Program-made: the position numbers and the translations under genes
In this document: one piece after another, positions 9,255 to 18,948 of the stretch
How the letters are laid out: every line of letters begins with the position of its first letter
How positions within the stretch are numbered: the first letter of the stretch is position 1
Source: Endozoicomonas sp965196975
GTDB lineage: Bacteria > Pseudomonadota > Gammaproteobacteria > Pseudomonadales > Endozoicomonadaceae
Length of the DNA: 64,000 bases
NCBI RefSeq assembly: GCF_965196975.1
Contig: NZ_OZ239981.1
Location: 1,178,001 to 1,242,000, forward strand
Direction: 5' to 3'
Notes under the pieces: generated by a model
Databases searched by the model: none
What the model saw: the letters and a program-made list of their open reading frames with translations, nothing else
Told to the model about the DNA's origin: nothing

Positions 9255-10007
9255 TCATCGCTTTATGCAGGCAAAAATCGCATTACCTGCGCTTTCTTCC
9301 AGCGGAATTATTTTTTCATAGTCATGCTCAAACGTATAAACCTCAAAGTAAGGGCTTAATAACCTTTCAAGCTCGCTGAAGCTGATGGCGACCATAGGGT
9401 GCTCATCCTGCCAGAACTGTCTCTCCTGTACTGTACTTTTCTCAATACTCAATCTCAGTGACTGTTTATCGCCAGTGCCGCAATAACTCCAGCCGGAGCT
9501 GAACACGAAATGGCTGTCATCATAATCAACCGTGTGACTCACCACTGAGCTATTACTGATCATGTTCTTCTCAACAGCATTAAAGCAAAACAAGCCACCC
9601 TTATTCAGTGCTGCATGAGCACAGGCAATACACGACCTGAGTCTATCAATGCCACTGCTGTAATGAATGGAATAGAGAAAGCAGGTCATCAAATCCACTG
9701 GCTGCTCAACCACAAAGTCACACATGTCCTGCAGTACAAAATCGGCTTCCGGGCAACGCAGTCCTGCGATATCCAGCATGGGCTGGTTAATATCCAGCCC
9801 ACTGCTCTGATAACCCTTATCGATAAAGTGGCGAACATGTGGGCCTGTGCCACAGGCAAGGTCCAGGTGTTTTGTGCCCTTATTACCGAATAGTTGATGT
9901 AGCCGATGCACATAATTACTCTGGTCCTGGTAGTTAATGTCGGCACACATTAAGTCGTAGTAGCAGGAGAGGTCTGTATACAATGCATTTGAGGAAGCAG
10001 TAATCAA
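9255..10007 (-). CDS. Class I SAM-dependent methyltransferase
   Basis: A 250-residue Rossmann-fold methyltransferase. The SAM-binding glycine loop is LDLACGTGPHVRHF, followed by SSGLDINQPMLDIA with the acidic ribose-binding residue and DFVLQDMCDF at motif II. The C-terminal half (TGDKQSLRLSIEKS, then HPMVAISFSELERLLSPYFEVYTFEHDY) is a beta-rich cap common in small-molecule methyltransferases. The methyl acceptor is unknown. It converges with the outer-membrane protein gene. A short hairpin (CGGCATC/GATGCCG, 9225-9244) lies between them without a T-run. Confidence 0.85.
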   Translation of the reverse strand: MITASSNALYTDLSCYYDLMCADINYQDQSNYVHRLHQLFGNKGTKHLDLACGTGPHVRHFIDKGYQSSGLDINQPMLDIAGLRCPEADFVLQDMCDFVVEQPVDLMTCFLYSIHYSSGIDRLRSCIACAHAALNKGGLFCFNAVEKNMISNSSVVSHTVDYDDSHFVFSSGWSYCGTGDKQSLRLSIEKSTVQERQFWQDEHPMVAISFSELERLLSPYFEVYTFEHDYEKIIPLEESAGNAIFACIKR

Positions 10008-10388
10008 GCGCTGTTACCCGGAAAAAATTGGTGGCGCATACTACAACAAATCACTTTATTTGCGAATCCATTCATCTCTGGTACAGGAGGGCTTCGGATT
10101 TCGTGGAAGCCGTGGTTTATTGGTGAGTTCTATCACTTCTGCTGGTGCCGTATTAGTAATTGCACAGACAGTGGTGACAAATGAGAAAATACGCTGCTAA
10201 TCCTTGAGTCTGTTAGAGGATTTATTGTTAAATGCCACAGCATTTCAAGGGTGTTTAACGGGATTTCAGCAATGATTTCACTTGGTATGCAATAGAAAAA
10301 TAACAGGGGAACGTTTGCATCAGATGATGACTAAACCCGAATACTTGCTGATGAATACCTTGCCGTTCATCGCATTCAGGAGTGTGGA
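10008..10388. other. Intergenic region without recognised features
   Basis: The region between the divergent methyltransferase and thioesterase genes. It should contain promoters for both. I see no convincing open frame, repeat or RNA gene. AGGAGTG just before 10389 is the thioesterase ribosome-binding site. Confidence 0.4.
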
Positions 10389-10862
10389 ATGAGCTTGATA
10401 TTCAGAATGATCTATCTGTTGTTGGCATCTTTTTTCAAGCCAAGGCTGCCCGTGGTAAAACCTGAAAATTCACTGACGTTGAGAGTACTACCCAACGATC
10501 TGGATATTAATATTCATATGAACAATGGTCGTTACCTGACCATCTGTGATCTCTCAAGAGTGGATATGTTTATCCGGACTGGCCTGGCAAGAACCATGCA
10601 TCAAGAAGGCTGGATGCCGGTGGTCTCTGAACACACCATGAAGTATAAAAAGCCATTAAAGCCTTTTCAGAAATATGAAGTGAAGATGAAGATCGTTGAT
10701 TGGGATGACAAAAGTTTCCATATGCAGCATACCTTTCTGGTTAAGGGCAGGGTGGTGGCTGAAGGAACATCACGTGGTTGTGTGCTCAGCAAAACGGGGG
10801 TGATCCCACCAGACCGTGTGATCCAGAAAGTGACTGAACGGCGTGAAGCAAAGGAAAAGTAG
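10389..10862 (+). CDS. Hotdog-fold thioesterase-like protein
   Basis: A 157-residue protein of the 4HBT/THEM6-like hotdog family, which hydrolyses acyl-CoA thioesters. The characteristic segment is LPNDLDINIHMNNGRYLTICDLSRVDMF (residues 33-60), with the aspartate and HMNNG core. Further strands (KYKKPLKPFQKYEVKMKI and FHMQHTFLVKGRVVAEG) match the fold. The N-terminal hydrophobic stretch (IFRMIYLLLASFF) may associate with the membrane. AGGAGTG precedes the ATG. It stands alone upstream of the IS481 element. Confidence 0.8.
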   Translation: MSLIFRMIYLLLASFFKPRLPVVKPENSLTLRVLPNDLDINIHMNNGRYLTICDLSRVDMFIRTGLARTMHQEGWMPVVSEHTMKYKKPLKPFQKYEVKMKIVDWDDKSFHMQHTFLVKGRVVAEGTSRGCVLSKTGVIPPDRVIQKVTERREAKEK

Positions 10863-10906
10863 AAAGCTTTTCAGTCACATACTTTTTCTGGTGTGTTATT
10901 TGGAGT

Positions 10907-12091
10907 AGTTCAGACTTAATCTGACATTTTCTTCTCATCAAAAGAAAAGGGTTACCGATTTAGAAAGAAGGTGAGTTCACTGAAATCTAAATCATTAAAG
11001 GTGACCCTTATGATTCACACCAACCAGAAAATCATCAAGCACAAGGTCGGGCTACTGAACCTTGCAGATGAGCTCGGAAACATCTCTAAAGCCTGTAAAA
11101 CCATGGGTGTCTCCAGAGATACATTTTATCGTTACCGGGATGCTGTTGATGAAGGTGGGGTCGAAGCACTTCTTGATCAAAGCCGAAGAGTTCCAAACCT
11201 CAAAAACCGAGTAGACCCCGCTGTTGAAATGAGTATGCGGTAGAAGATCCTGCCCATGGGCAGGCCCGTGTTTCCAATGAACTTCGCAAGCAAGGTATCT
11301 TCGTCTCTCCCAGCGGTGTGAGAAGCATCTGGCTAAGAAATGATCTGGGAAGCTTCAAACTGCGCCTCAAAGCCCTTGAAGAGAAAGTGGCTCGAGAAGG
11401 AATCATTCTCACCGAGTCCCAGGTCAGGGCACTTGAGCGCAAGAAGCTGGATGATGAGGCCAGTGGTGAGATTGACACAGCGCACCCTGGCTACCTTGGT
11501 TCACAGGACACTTTCTATGTTGGAACCTTTAAAGGTGTTGGCCGCGTTTATCAGCAGACTTATGTTGATACTTACTCCAAGGTAGCGCAGGCCAAACTCT
11601 ATAAGACAAAGACCCCAATTACGGCTGCAGACCTGCTCAATGACCGCGTGTTGCCATTCTATGAAGCTCAAGAGCTACCTGTGCTCAGAATACTGACAGA
11701 CAGAGGTACAGAGTATTGTGGTCGTGCTGATCAACACGATTATCAACTTTACCTGGCGGTGAACGACATTGAACATACGAAGACGAAAACCCGGCATCCA
11801 CAAACGAATGGAATCTGTGAACGCTTCCATAAAACGATTCTGCAGGAGTTTTATCAACCTGCATTGAGAAAGACGCTGTATACGAGTATTGAGATGATTC
11901 AGTCAGATCTGGACGAATGGTTAATTCACTACAATACTGAGCGTACCCATCAAGGTAAGCAGTGCAACGGGAGAACGCCGATAGAAACACTGATTGATGG
12001 GAAAGAGATCTGGAAGGAAAAGTTCATAGCCTGAATTTAACCTGACAGACACCTTCTTGAAAATCGGTAACTGTCAGGTCAGGTCTGAACT
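10907..12091 (+). mobile_element. IS481-family element with frameshifted transposase
   Basis: An element of about 1.19 kb. Imperfect 20-bp ends match at 17 of 20 positions: AGTTCAGACTTAATCTGACA at 10907-10926, and the reverse complement of the right end 12072-12091 reads AGTTCAGACCTGACCTGACA. I found no clear target duplication. The single transposase gene is broken by a frameshift near 11230, so this copy is probably inactive. Confidence 0.8.
11010..12034 (+). pseudogene. IS481-family transposase, frameshifted
   Basis: The N-terminal part runs in one frame from the ATG at 11010 (MIHTNQKIIKHK; AAAGGTGA upstream) through a helix-turn-helix region (NISKACKTMGVSRDTFYRYRD) to LKNRVDPAVEMSMR, and stops at 11243. 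The rest continues in another frame from about 11230 (EYAVEDPAHGQARVSNEL) to the stop at 12034. The catalytic segments are present: DTFYVGTFKG, RILTDRGTEYCG and QTNGICERFHKTIL. Comparing the two frames at the junction suggests a small deletion rather than a programmed slippage site, because a few family-typical residues between PAVE and EYAVE seem missing. A GTG at 10971 gives a longer but less likely start. Confidence 0.8.
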
Positions 12092-12199
12092 TCTACATGT
12101 TATTGTTTGTTGAGTAATGATGTTTTAAGCAACATGGGATGTACTTTTTAATCAACAGGCTTTTGGTAAGGCTCCAGGTGGCCACAGTAAAGGGAATTT

Positions 12200-12571
12200 A
12201 TGATCCGGCTATTGACTGTCTTTCTTTGCTTCCAATCGGTAATTCATACTGATTTATCAAGCAACAATGTCTTTTCAAGTGTGCTGTTTCCTGCCGTTGC
12301 TTTTTTCTATTTTGTGTACCTTCTGGTTGCACCTACCATTTATCTGACTAAAAAGGGGCTGTATAAACGGGGGGATAATGTGAATGTTTTTACGTTGTTT
12401 TTATTACTCACTGAGTTCTTTCTGGATACACAGGATAACTATTCAGGGCAGTTTGGCTTCCTCGGGGTGCTTTCAAGACCCGCCGAGTTCATGGCAGCCA
12501 CCGCTGAGGTGTTATTAGCCATTTATGCTTATTATACGTTTTCCCTGATGATACTTGGTGCCATGATGTGA
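12200..12571 (+). CDS. Hypothetical membrane protein
   Basis: 123 residues with about three hydrophobic segments: LLTVFLCFQSV at the start, VLFPAVAFFYFVYLLVAPTIYL around 28-49, and the C-terminal VLLAIYAYYTFSLMILGAM. A central soluble piece has FFLDTQDNYSGQFGFLG. AAAGGGA precedes the ATG at 12200. I do not recognise a family. It lies 28 bases upstream of the hydrolase gene on the same strand, so the two may be co-transcribed. The neighbouring IS481 ends about 110 bases upstream. Confidence 0.6.
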   Translation: MIRLLTVFLCFQSVIHTDLSSNNVFSSVLFPAVAFFYFVYLLVAPTIYLTKKGLYKRGDNVNVFTLFLLLTEFFLDTQDNYSGQFGFLGVLSRPAEFMAATAEVLLAIYAYYTFSLMILGAMM

Positions 12572-12599
12572 CCCGACGTGGAAAGAGTACTGGAAAATC

Positions 12600-13217
12600 A
12601 TGCATCGTATTATTGTGTCAGATATTTTTGGGGCAACGGCTGCACTCGAAGAACTCATATCGCTGATTCCAGGCAATGTTGAGCTGGTTGATCCTTATGA
12701 TGGAAAACACATGAGGTTTAGCAATGAAGCTGAGGCGTATACCTGCTTCTGCTCTGAAGGAGGTTTGGACACATACACTAACAAGCTGGCTGAAAAAATC
12801 ACGATTTCTGATGATCAGGTGAGCCTTCTTGGTTTCAGCGTTGGAGCATCTGCCATTTGGAGACTTTCTGAGAAACCTGCTGCTTCAAGGGTTTCTGGCG
12901 CTCTGGGCTTTTATGGCTCACAGATTCGTCACTATTCCGGTATCGAGCCCGCTTTCCCGATGTGCCTGGTGTTTCCGAAAGAAGAAAAGCACTTTGATGT
13001 GTCTGAGTTGATCGAGGTGGTTGAGCAAAAGCAATATGTTGATGTGTTACGGACAGACTTTCTGCACGGCTTTATGAACACGCATTCTGTAAACTATCAT
13101 CGTTCGGCTTATCTCTATTATTTGAAAGCATTATCTCGCATTCCTTCAAGCCATTGTTTCCTATCACTGAAAGAGGCTGTCGTTTCTTCGGCATCTGAGA
13201 ACGTGCGGTGTCGGTAA
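12600..13217 (+). CDS. Dienelactone hydrolase-like protein
   Basis: 205 residues resembling the dienelactone hydrolase branch of alpha/beta-hydrolases. It begins IIVSDIFGATAALEELI. The nucleophile elbow is SLLGFSVGASAIWRL (Gly-Phe-Ser-Val-Gly, serine near 80), followed by GALGFYGSQIRHY, the strand and loop after the elbow in this family. A late histidine is in DFLHGFMNTHS. The cysteine nucleophile of classical enzymes is replaced by serine. The last 30 residues look less conserved. Substrate unknown. No strong ribosome-binding site is seen; GGAAAA is close to the ATG. Confidence 0.7.
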   Translation: MHRIIVSDIFGATAALEELISLIPGNVELVDPYDGKHMRFSNEAEAYTCFCSEGGLDTYTNKLAEKITISDDQVSLLGFSVGASAIWRLSEKPAASRVSGALGFYGSQIRHYSGIEPAFPMCLVFPKEEKHFDVSELIEVVEQKQYVDVLRTDFLHGFMNTHSVNYHRSAYLYYLKALSRIPSSHCFLSLKEAVVSSASENVRCR

Positions 13218-13378
13218 TCATTGAGAAAAAATCCAGCGATTTGCCTATAGTCATTGTATGGCCTGCTGGATACATGAGTGATAATGACCCTTTGCTTCCT
13301 ACCCGCTGAACTGTAGTTGTACAAGAACTTATCAATGTAAATAAGGTCTATAGCTATAGTATCGAAGGAGTCTTCAAT

Positions 13379-13984
13379 ATGGCCGTTTCTCCAGCATTTC
13401 TTATTTTGTCGATAGCGATTGTTGCGATACCCGGCCCAACGAATTTATTTGTACTTTCACAGGGAACAACAGGAAATTTCAAGCGTGTCGTATCAGCGCT
13501 GATAGGGATTGCTGTGGCCAATCTGCTCTGGTTGATACTGTCCGTTTTTGGGGTGACAGCATTAATTGTTGCATCCAGTAAGATGCTGGATGCTCTTCGT
13601 ATCTGTGGAGCATTTTATCTCGGTTACATGGGAGTCAAAGTGCTGGCATCCCCTTCAATAAGGGTGATCGAAAACGTCAAACGGATTTCCGGTAGGCTGG
13701 TCTGTTTTCAGGCATTTTTGATTTCAATGACCAACCCAAAACCTGTTCTGTTTTATTCAGCTTTCCTGCCTCAGTTTATTGAGCGTCAGGAAAGCTATTT
13801 TTTTGACCTGTTACTCTTAGGTATTCTGTACATTGCTATAGCAATGTCGGTATTCCTGTTATATGGCATATGCTCACATGCTATCTCAGCAAAGATAGGT
13901 CGGTTTTCAGTGTGGTTGAATAGAGTGGTAGGTACAGGCTTGATAGCGTCTGCTATTGCCCTTTTTCGATGGAGGCCTGAATGA
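13379..13984 (+). CDS. LysE/RhtB-family amino-acid exporter
   Basis: A 201-residue inner-membrane protein with about six transmembrane helices. The N-terminal LSIAIVAIPGPTNLFVLSQGTTGNFKRVV holds the family's PGP motif and following glycine-rich turn. LRICGAFYLGYMGVKVL and MTNPKPVLFYSAFLPQFI are the other signatures (NPK in helix 4). Members export amino acids such as threonine, homoserine, lysine or arginine; the specific substrate cannot be told. AAGGAG lies nine bases before the ATG. No partner regulator of the LysG type is adjacent. Confidence 0.9.
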   Translation: MAVSPAFLILSIAIVAIPGPTNLFVLSQGTTGNFKRVVSALIGIAVANLLWLILSVFGVTALIVASSKMLDALRICGAFYLGYMGVKVLASPSIRVIENVKRISGRLVCFQAFLISMTNPKPVLFYSAFLPQFIERQESYFFDLLLLGILYIAIAMSVFLLYGICSHAISAKIGRFSVWLNRVVGTGLIASAIALFRWRPE

Positions 13985-14491
13985 TGAAAAAAGCCGAAAG
14001 GTGTCTTTTGTTAGACAGAGCTGGGAATTCTTTACCGAAGCGGCCTGCACCATTTATTTGCCGCTGATTCATAACTCCTCTTGTTGTCGCTATATTATCT
14101 GTTTATTGTCTTCCTGTTGTATTTTAATGTCTGAATTATGCTTTATTTGTGGTTTTAATCTCTGCTTTCTTACTGCATAACAATAATATTTTATGTTTAC
14201 GCGGCCTTGCGCTCTCTACCCATTGCCGGTAGCGATAGATGTGATTACATTTCGAGCAAAACAATCGTCTCATTTTGTACTGATGGTCTGATGAAATAAT
14301 AAAAACAATCTTTCTATCAGCCACGGACGATGTACTCAGGATCAGTCCTGATCTCTGAGTTGCTAAGCAACACTTTTCTTTGTCAGCCCTGAAGCCTGAG
14401 TGGTTCCAGGGCGGTACATGTTGAATTTCTCTGACTCATCCATTGAGGTGAGCAGGGGCTATTTGATTTTCAGTTTGGTGAGATTGGGGTA
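13985..14491. other. Gap of about 500 bases, weak small-ORF signal only
   Basis: No supported gene. On the minus strand, 14136-14324 reads a 62-residue peptide with CSKCNHIYRYRQWVESARPRKH, which resembles half of a zinc ribbon. It lacks a second cysteine pair and a ribosome-binding site and is more likely a remnant. The region near 14440-14490 should hold the emrD promoter. Confidence 0.3.
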
Positions 14492-15682
14492 ATGAAACAA
14501 CAGGGATTTTTCCAGGTACTGTTTGTCATTGTGGTGCTGACGGCCTGTGGCCAGCTGACCAACACGATTTATGTACCGACCATGTCTCAGATGGCGGCGG
14601 ACTTCGGGGTAGCCCCGGGGGCTATTCAGGCGGCAATTGCTCTGTACCTGATTCCTTATGGCATTTCACAGTTTTTGTATGGGCCGTTGTCGGATCGTTT
14701 TGGCCGTAAGCCGTTAATGTTGATTGGTCTGGTGATTTTTATTGCCGGCTCGCTGATTGGCAGCGTCGCCCCTAGCTTTGAAATGTTGCTGCTGGCCAGT
14801 TTCGTTCAGGGCATGGGAACCGGTGTCGGTGGGGTGATGGCGCGTACGGTCATGCGTGATCTGTACAGTGGGCTTCATCTGCAAAGGGCTAACAGTTACA
14901 TCAGCATGGCGCTGATTTTTACACCGTTGATTGCGCCGATGCTGGGTGGCTTTCTGGGCACGGCGTTTGGCTGGCAGGCCAGCTTCTGGTTTTTGACCGG
15001 CTTTGGTGTGCTGGTGTGGCTTCTGGTGCTGGGGCGTTTTGGTGAGACCCACAAGAATGTTGGCAAACGGTCCATGGGGGCGCTGGCCAGTTATCGTTAT
15101 GTTCTGAGTAATGGGCAGTTCAATGGTTTTATGATCTCACTGGTGGCCACCTTTGCCGGTATTGCGGTATTCGAAGCCGCTGCGGGTGTGCTGTTTGGTG
15201 AACTGATGGGACTTGATCCGCGAGTGATCAGCGTACTGTTTGTGATTCCGATCCCTGGTTACCTGTTTGGTTCCTGGCTGGCGGGGCAGATGGCAAAGAA
15301 ACACAGTCTGGAAAGCATCATCGGCCGAGGTGTGGTGATGCTGGTTATTGGCTCGGCCAGTATGCTGGTGGCAGGGTTGATGGGTTATCTGAATGCCTGG
15401 GTGATACTGGTGCCGGCAACACTCTATTTCCTGGGGTCAGGGCTGCTGTTTCCTACTGCAACGACTGCTGCACTTGAGCCATTTCCGGAAAATGCCGGTG
15501 TAGCCGGTGCGGTTCTGGGTGGTATGCAAAACCTGGGCGGTGGTCTGGTGACGCTGGTGGCCGCCAGTATCCCTATGTCCAGTCAGGTTCCGGTAGCCGC
15601 AATTCTCTGTGTATTGACCCTGCTGGTGGTGATGACTGCCCGTCTTCTGCTGGCTCCTGCGACAGGGCGTGCAGCGGTGTAA
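14492..15682 (+). CDS. emrD: EmrD-like multidrug efflux MFS transporter
   Basis: A 396-residue major facilitator with 12 predicted helices, close to the 394-residue length of Escherichia coli EmrD. Diagnostic segments are GQLTNTIYVPTMSQMAADF in helix 1, QFLYGPLSDRFGRKPLML (MFS motif A), and QGMGTGVGGVMARTVMRDLY, which is nearly the EmrD sequence. It is a drug/proton antiporter of the inner membrane. The fold and subfamily are well supported; substrates are not shown by the sequence. It converges with valS across a bidirectional terminator. Confidence 0.88.
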   Translation: MKQQGFFQVLFVIVVLTACGQLTNTIYVPTMSQMAADFGVAPGAIQAAIALYLIPYGISQFLYGPLSDRFGRKPLMLIGLVIFIAGSLIGSVAPSFEMLLLASFVQGMGTGVGGVMARTVMRDLYSGLHLQRANSYISMALIFTPLIAPMLGGFLGTAFGWQASFWFLTGFGVLVWLLVLGRFGETHKNVGKRSMGALASYRYVLSNGQFNGFMISLVATFAGIAVFEAAAGVLFGELMGLDPRVISVLFVIPIPGYLFGSWLAGQMAKKHSLESIIGRGVVMLVIGSASMLVAGLMGYLNAWVILVPATLYFLGSGLLFPTATTAALEPFPENAGVAGAVLGGMQNLGGGLVTLVAASIPMSSQVPVAAILCVLTLLVVMTARLLLAPATGRAAV

Positions 15683-15697
15683 AAAACAGGACGTAAA

Positions 15698-15727
15698 AAA
15701 ATGGCTGCAATAACTGCAGCCATTTTT
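15698..15727. terminator. Bidirectional Rho-independent terminator
   Basis: ATGGCTGCA and TGCAGCCAT (15701-15723) form a 9-bp stem with an ATAAC loop, with an A-run before and a T-run after. It can therefore end both emrD (plus) and valS (minus). A second hairpin AACCACCT/AGGTGGTT at 15742-15765 lies on the valS side. Confidence 0.85.
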
Positions 15728-15785
15728 ATTGTTTATCCCTAAACCACCTACTTCTGCAGGTGGTTATCATATACAAGACTCTGGT

Positions 15786-18641
15786 TTACAGAGCCTTGAT
15801 CGCTTCCAGCTGTTCTTCCAGCTTGGCTTTGGCAGCCTGGGCTTCAGCCAGTTTGGCTTTCTCCTTTTCAACAACGTCAGCAGGTGCCTTGCTGATGAAT
15901 TTCTCGTTGTTCAACTTGCCTTCAAAGCGGGCCACTTCTTTGGCAAACCGTTCAATTTCCTTATTGAGTCGGGCCGACTCTTTTTCCTTGTCGATCAGGC
16001 CGGCCATCGGTACCAGTACTTCCATGGAACCCACCAGTTGCGTGGTTGCCATTGGTGCTTCTTCACCTGCAGCCAGTACCTTGATGTCTTCCAGCTTGGC
16101 CAGAGACTTCAGGAAGGTCTGGTTGTCATTCAGGCGGGCAACGTCGTCAGCCGAGGTGTTACGCAGCAGGACGTTCAGCGGCTTGCTTGGCCCGATATTC
16201 AGTTCGGCACGGATGTTACGGATACCGGTGATAAACGACTTAAGCCACTCAATATCACGCTCAGCCGTTTCATCAATACGGGCTGAGTCAGACACTGGAT
16301 AGCTCTGCAGCATCAGGGTTTCTCCTTCAACACCAGCGCTCTGCTTGATGTTCTGCCAGATCTCTTCAGTGATATAAGGCATGAACGGGTGAGCCAGTCG
16401 CATGATGGACTCCAGAACCCGAACCAGTGTACGACGGGTGCCACGTTTACGCTCAGCAGGTGCGTTCTCGTCCCACAATACTGGCTTGGACAGTTCCAGG
16501 TACCATGCGCAGTACTCATTCCAGACAAAGTCATAGAGGTTCTGGGACGCATGATCAAGACGGAACTCGGAGAGGTTCTTTTCGATCTGGGCTTCTACCC
16601 GTTGCAGTCGGGAAACAATCCAGCGGTCAGCCAGAGTCAGCTCAACCGGCTCATCATTGTTGCCGCAGTCCTGACCATCGGTGTGCATTTTGACATAGTT
16701 GGCGGCGTTCCAGATTTTGTTACAGAAGTTCCGGTAGCCTTCCAGACGGTTCATATCCCAGTTGATATCACGACCGGTCGAGGCCAGTGAGTACAGGGTG
16801 TATCTCAGGGCATCGGTACCGTGGGCAGAAATACCATCAGGGAAGGTGCTGCGGGTACGCTTCTCGATCTTCTCCGCCAGCTGAGGCTGCATCATATTGC
16901 CGCAGCGTTTCTCAACCAGTGACTCCAGCTCGATACCGTCAATCATATCCAGAGGGTCAAGGACGTTACCCTTAGACTTGGACATCTTGTCGCCATGCTC
17001 ATCACGGATCAGACCGGTCACGTACACGTGCTTGAACGGTACCTGTGGCTTGCCGTCTTCATCTTTCATGAAGTGCATGGTCATCATGATCATTCTGGCT
17101 ACCCAGAAGAAAATAATGTCAAAACCGGTGACCAGCACATCGGTCGGGTGGAAGGTGTTCAGGCGGTCGGTCTGCTCTGGCCAGCCCAGGGTGCCGAAGG
17201 TCCAGAGAGCAGAAGAGAACCAGGTATCCAGAACATCATCATCCTGTTTCAGGACAACCGGAGAGGGAATGTTGTGCTTTTCACGAACGTCGTCTTCATT
17301 ACGACCAACGTAGACATTGCCTGCATCGTCGTACCAGGCTGGAATACGGTGTCCCCACCAGAGCTGACGGGAGATGCACCAGTCCTGAATATCTCGCATC
17401 CAGGAGAAGTACATGTTCTCATACTGCTTGGGTACGAACTGAATACGGCCGTCTTCTACCGCTTCGATTGCAGGCTTTGCCAGCGGCGCAGCGCGGACAA
17501 ACCACTGGTCAGTCAGCAGAGGCTCAATAACCACGCCGGAACGGTCACCGTAAGGTACCATTAGTGTGTGGTCATCGATTTTTTCCAGTAGACCAAGCGC
17601 ATCAAAGTCAGCAACGATCTGCTTACGGGCAGCAAAGCGCTCCATGCCCTGATAGGCTTCTGGAATGGCAGTATCAATAGACTGATTAACCGTGCCGTCA
17701 ATGTTGTAGGCTTCACCCTGCTGGCGGATGTCACCGTTGAGGGTCATGACATTGATCATTGGCAGGTTGCAGCGCTTGCCGACTTCGTTGTCATTAAAGT
17801 CGTGTGCCGGGGTGATTTTTACGCAACCGGTGCCTTTCTCCATGTCGGCGTGTTCATCAGCGACAATCGGGATGCGACGGTTAACCAGAGGCAGAATAAC
17901 GGCTTTTCCGATCAGTGCTTTGTAACGCTCATCTTCCGGGTTTACAGCAACGCCGGTATCACCCAGCATGGTTTCCGGACGGGTGGTGGCAACCACAATA
18001 TAATCTTTGCCTTCTGCGGTTTTCTCGCCATCCGCCAGTGGATAGCGCAGGTGCCACATATTGCCTTTGACTTCTTTGTTTTCTACTTCCAGGTCAGAGA
18101 TGGCAGTGTGCAGCTTTGGATCCCAGTTAACCAGACGCTTGCCGCGGTAGATGAGATCGTCTTCATAAAGGCGGACAAAGACTTCCTGGACAGCCGCATA
18201 GAAGCCTTTGTCCATGGTGAAGCGCTCGGTATCCCAATCAACGGATGCACCCAGACGACGAAGCTGACGGGTGATGGTGCCGCCGGACTCTTCTTTCCAC
18301 TCCCAGATCTTATCAGTAAAGGCTTCACGTCCGTAGTCGTGACGGGTTTTGCCTTCTTCCGCCAGGATCTTGCGCTCAACCACCATCTGGGTTGCGATGC
18401 CCGCATGGTCAGTACCCACCTGCCACAGCGTGTTGCAGCCTTTCATCCGGTTGTAGCGGATCAGGGCATCCATAATGGAGTCCTGGAAGGCGTGGCCCAT
18501 GTGCAGGCTGCCGGTGACATTGGGAGGAGGGATCATGATGGAGTAAGGCTTGCCTTCGCCAGATGGTGCAAAATAGCCTTTCTCTTCCCAGTTTTGATAC
18601 AGCGTGCGTTCGATGGCCTGGGGGTTGAACGTCTTTTCCAT
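15786..18641 (-). CDS. valS: Valyl-tRNA synthetase
   Basis: A 951-residue class Ia aminoacyl-tRNA synthetase that charges tRNA-Val with valine and edits misacylated threonine. The HIGH signature appears as HMGH at residues 47-50 (PPPNVTGSLHMGHA) and KMSKS lies near residue 555 (DKMSKSKGNV). The editing domain contains TTRPETMLGDTGVAVNPED. WGHRIPAWY is in the core, and the anticodon-binding domain and C-terminal coiled coil (EKEKAKLAEAQAAKAKLEEQ) complete it. The length matches E. coli ValS (951). In many Gammaproteobacteria it follows pepA and holC; here about 1.4 kb with another gene separates it from holC. Confidence 0.98.
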   Translation of the reverse strand: MEKTFNPQAIERTLYQNWEEKGYFAPSGEGKPYSIMIPPPNVTGSLHMGHAFQDSIMDALIRYNRMKGCNTLWQVGTDHAGIATQMVVERKILAEEGKTRHDYGREAFTDKIWEWKEESGGTITRQLRRLGASVDWDTERFTMDKGFYAAVQEVFVRLYEDDLIYRGKRLVNWDPKLHTAISDLEVENKEVKGNMWHLRYPLADGEKTAEGKDYIVVATTRPETMLGDTGVAVNPEDERYKALIGKAVILPLVNRRIPIVADEHADMEKGTGCVKITPAHDFNDNEVGKRCNLPMINVMTLNGDIRQQGEAYNIDGTVNQSIDTAIPEAYQGMERFAARKQIVADFDALGLLEKIDDHTLMVPYGDRSGVVIEPLLTDQWFVRAAPLAKPAIEAVEDGRIQFVPKQYENMYFSWMRDIQDWCISRQLWWGHRIPAWYDDAGNVYVGRNEDDVREKHNIPSPVVLKQDDDVLDTWFSSALWTFGTLGWPEQTDRLNTFHPTDVLVTGFDIIFFWVARMIMMTMHFMKDEDGKPQVPFKHVYVTGLIRDEHGDKMSKSKGNVLDPLDMIDGIELESLVEKRCGNMMQPQLAEKIEKRTRSTFPDGISAHGTDALRYTLYSLASTGRDINWDMNRLEGYRNFCNKIWNAANYVKMHTDGQDCGNNDEPVELTLADRWIVSRLQRVEAQIEKNLSEFRLDHASQNLYDFVWNEYCAWYLELSKPVLWDENAPAERKRGTRRTLVRVLESIMRLAHPFMPYITEEIWQNIKQSAGVEGETLMLQSYPVSDSARIDETAERDIEWLKSFITGIRNIRAELNIGPSKPLNVLLRNTSADDVARLNDNQTFLKSLAKLEDIKVLAAGEEAPMATTQLVGSMEVLVPMAGLIDKEKESARLNKEIERFAKEVARFEGKLNNEKFISKAPADVVEKEKAKLAEAQAAKAKLEEQLEAIKAL

Positions 18642-18948
18642 AACTGCTTTTCCAGTAGATGTTCCAAAGCGTGTCCTGAAGAGCAGGGAGTCTCTGGGTT
18701 TGGATAAACGAGTGATTATACACTGTGGGGCTGATTCAGGAAGTCGAAAGTCGTTGTCATTCTTCTATTATTCGAAGAATTGATCGGAGTGAGGTGTCCT
18801 GGCAAAGTTAGTATCCTTGTATCTAAAAGGAGAGCTGGATTCCAAGGGAACTTTTTAATTGATTCGGTACACAAATGAGCATTATTACCCAATATTCTAC
18901 TGCAAATAATAGCCAGTATTTTTAGTTGGTGTTAATGGGCGCTTAAAT
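18642..18948. other. Divergent intergenic region
   Basis: It lies between valS (minus) and the unknown plus-strand gene. It should contain the valS promoter, since the usual holC linkage is broken here, and a promoter for the 18949 gene. I see no RNA gene or T-box. The right half is visibly A+T-rich. Confidence 0.4.

Noticed and set aside
11220..11245. Programmed ribosomal frameshift in IS481
   Set aside because: No slippery heptamer or downstream structure seen, and IS481 elements usually use a single frame.
13956..14180. 74-residue cysteine-rich plus-strand frame overlapping the end of the LysE gene
   Set aside because: Starts inside another gene, has no ribosome-binding site and odd composition; judged a shadow.
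14136..14324. Minus-strand 62-residue frame with CSKC and YRYRQW
   Set aside because: Has half of a zinc-ribbon pattern but no second cysteine pair and no ribosome-binding site; more likely a remnant or chance.
17802..18707. Long open frame opposite valS (301 codons), and similar ones opposite pepA
   Set aside because: Mirror frames of strongly conserved genes with no protein-like features of their own.
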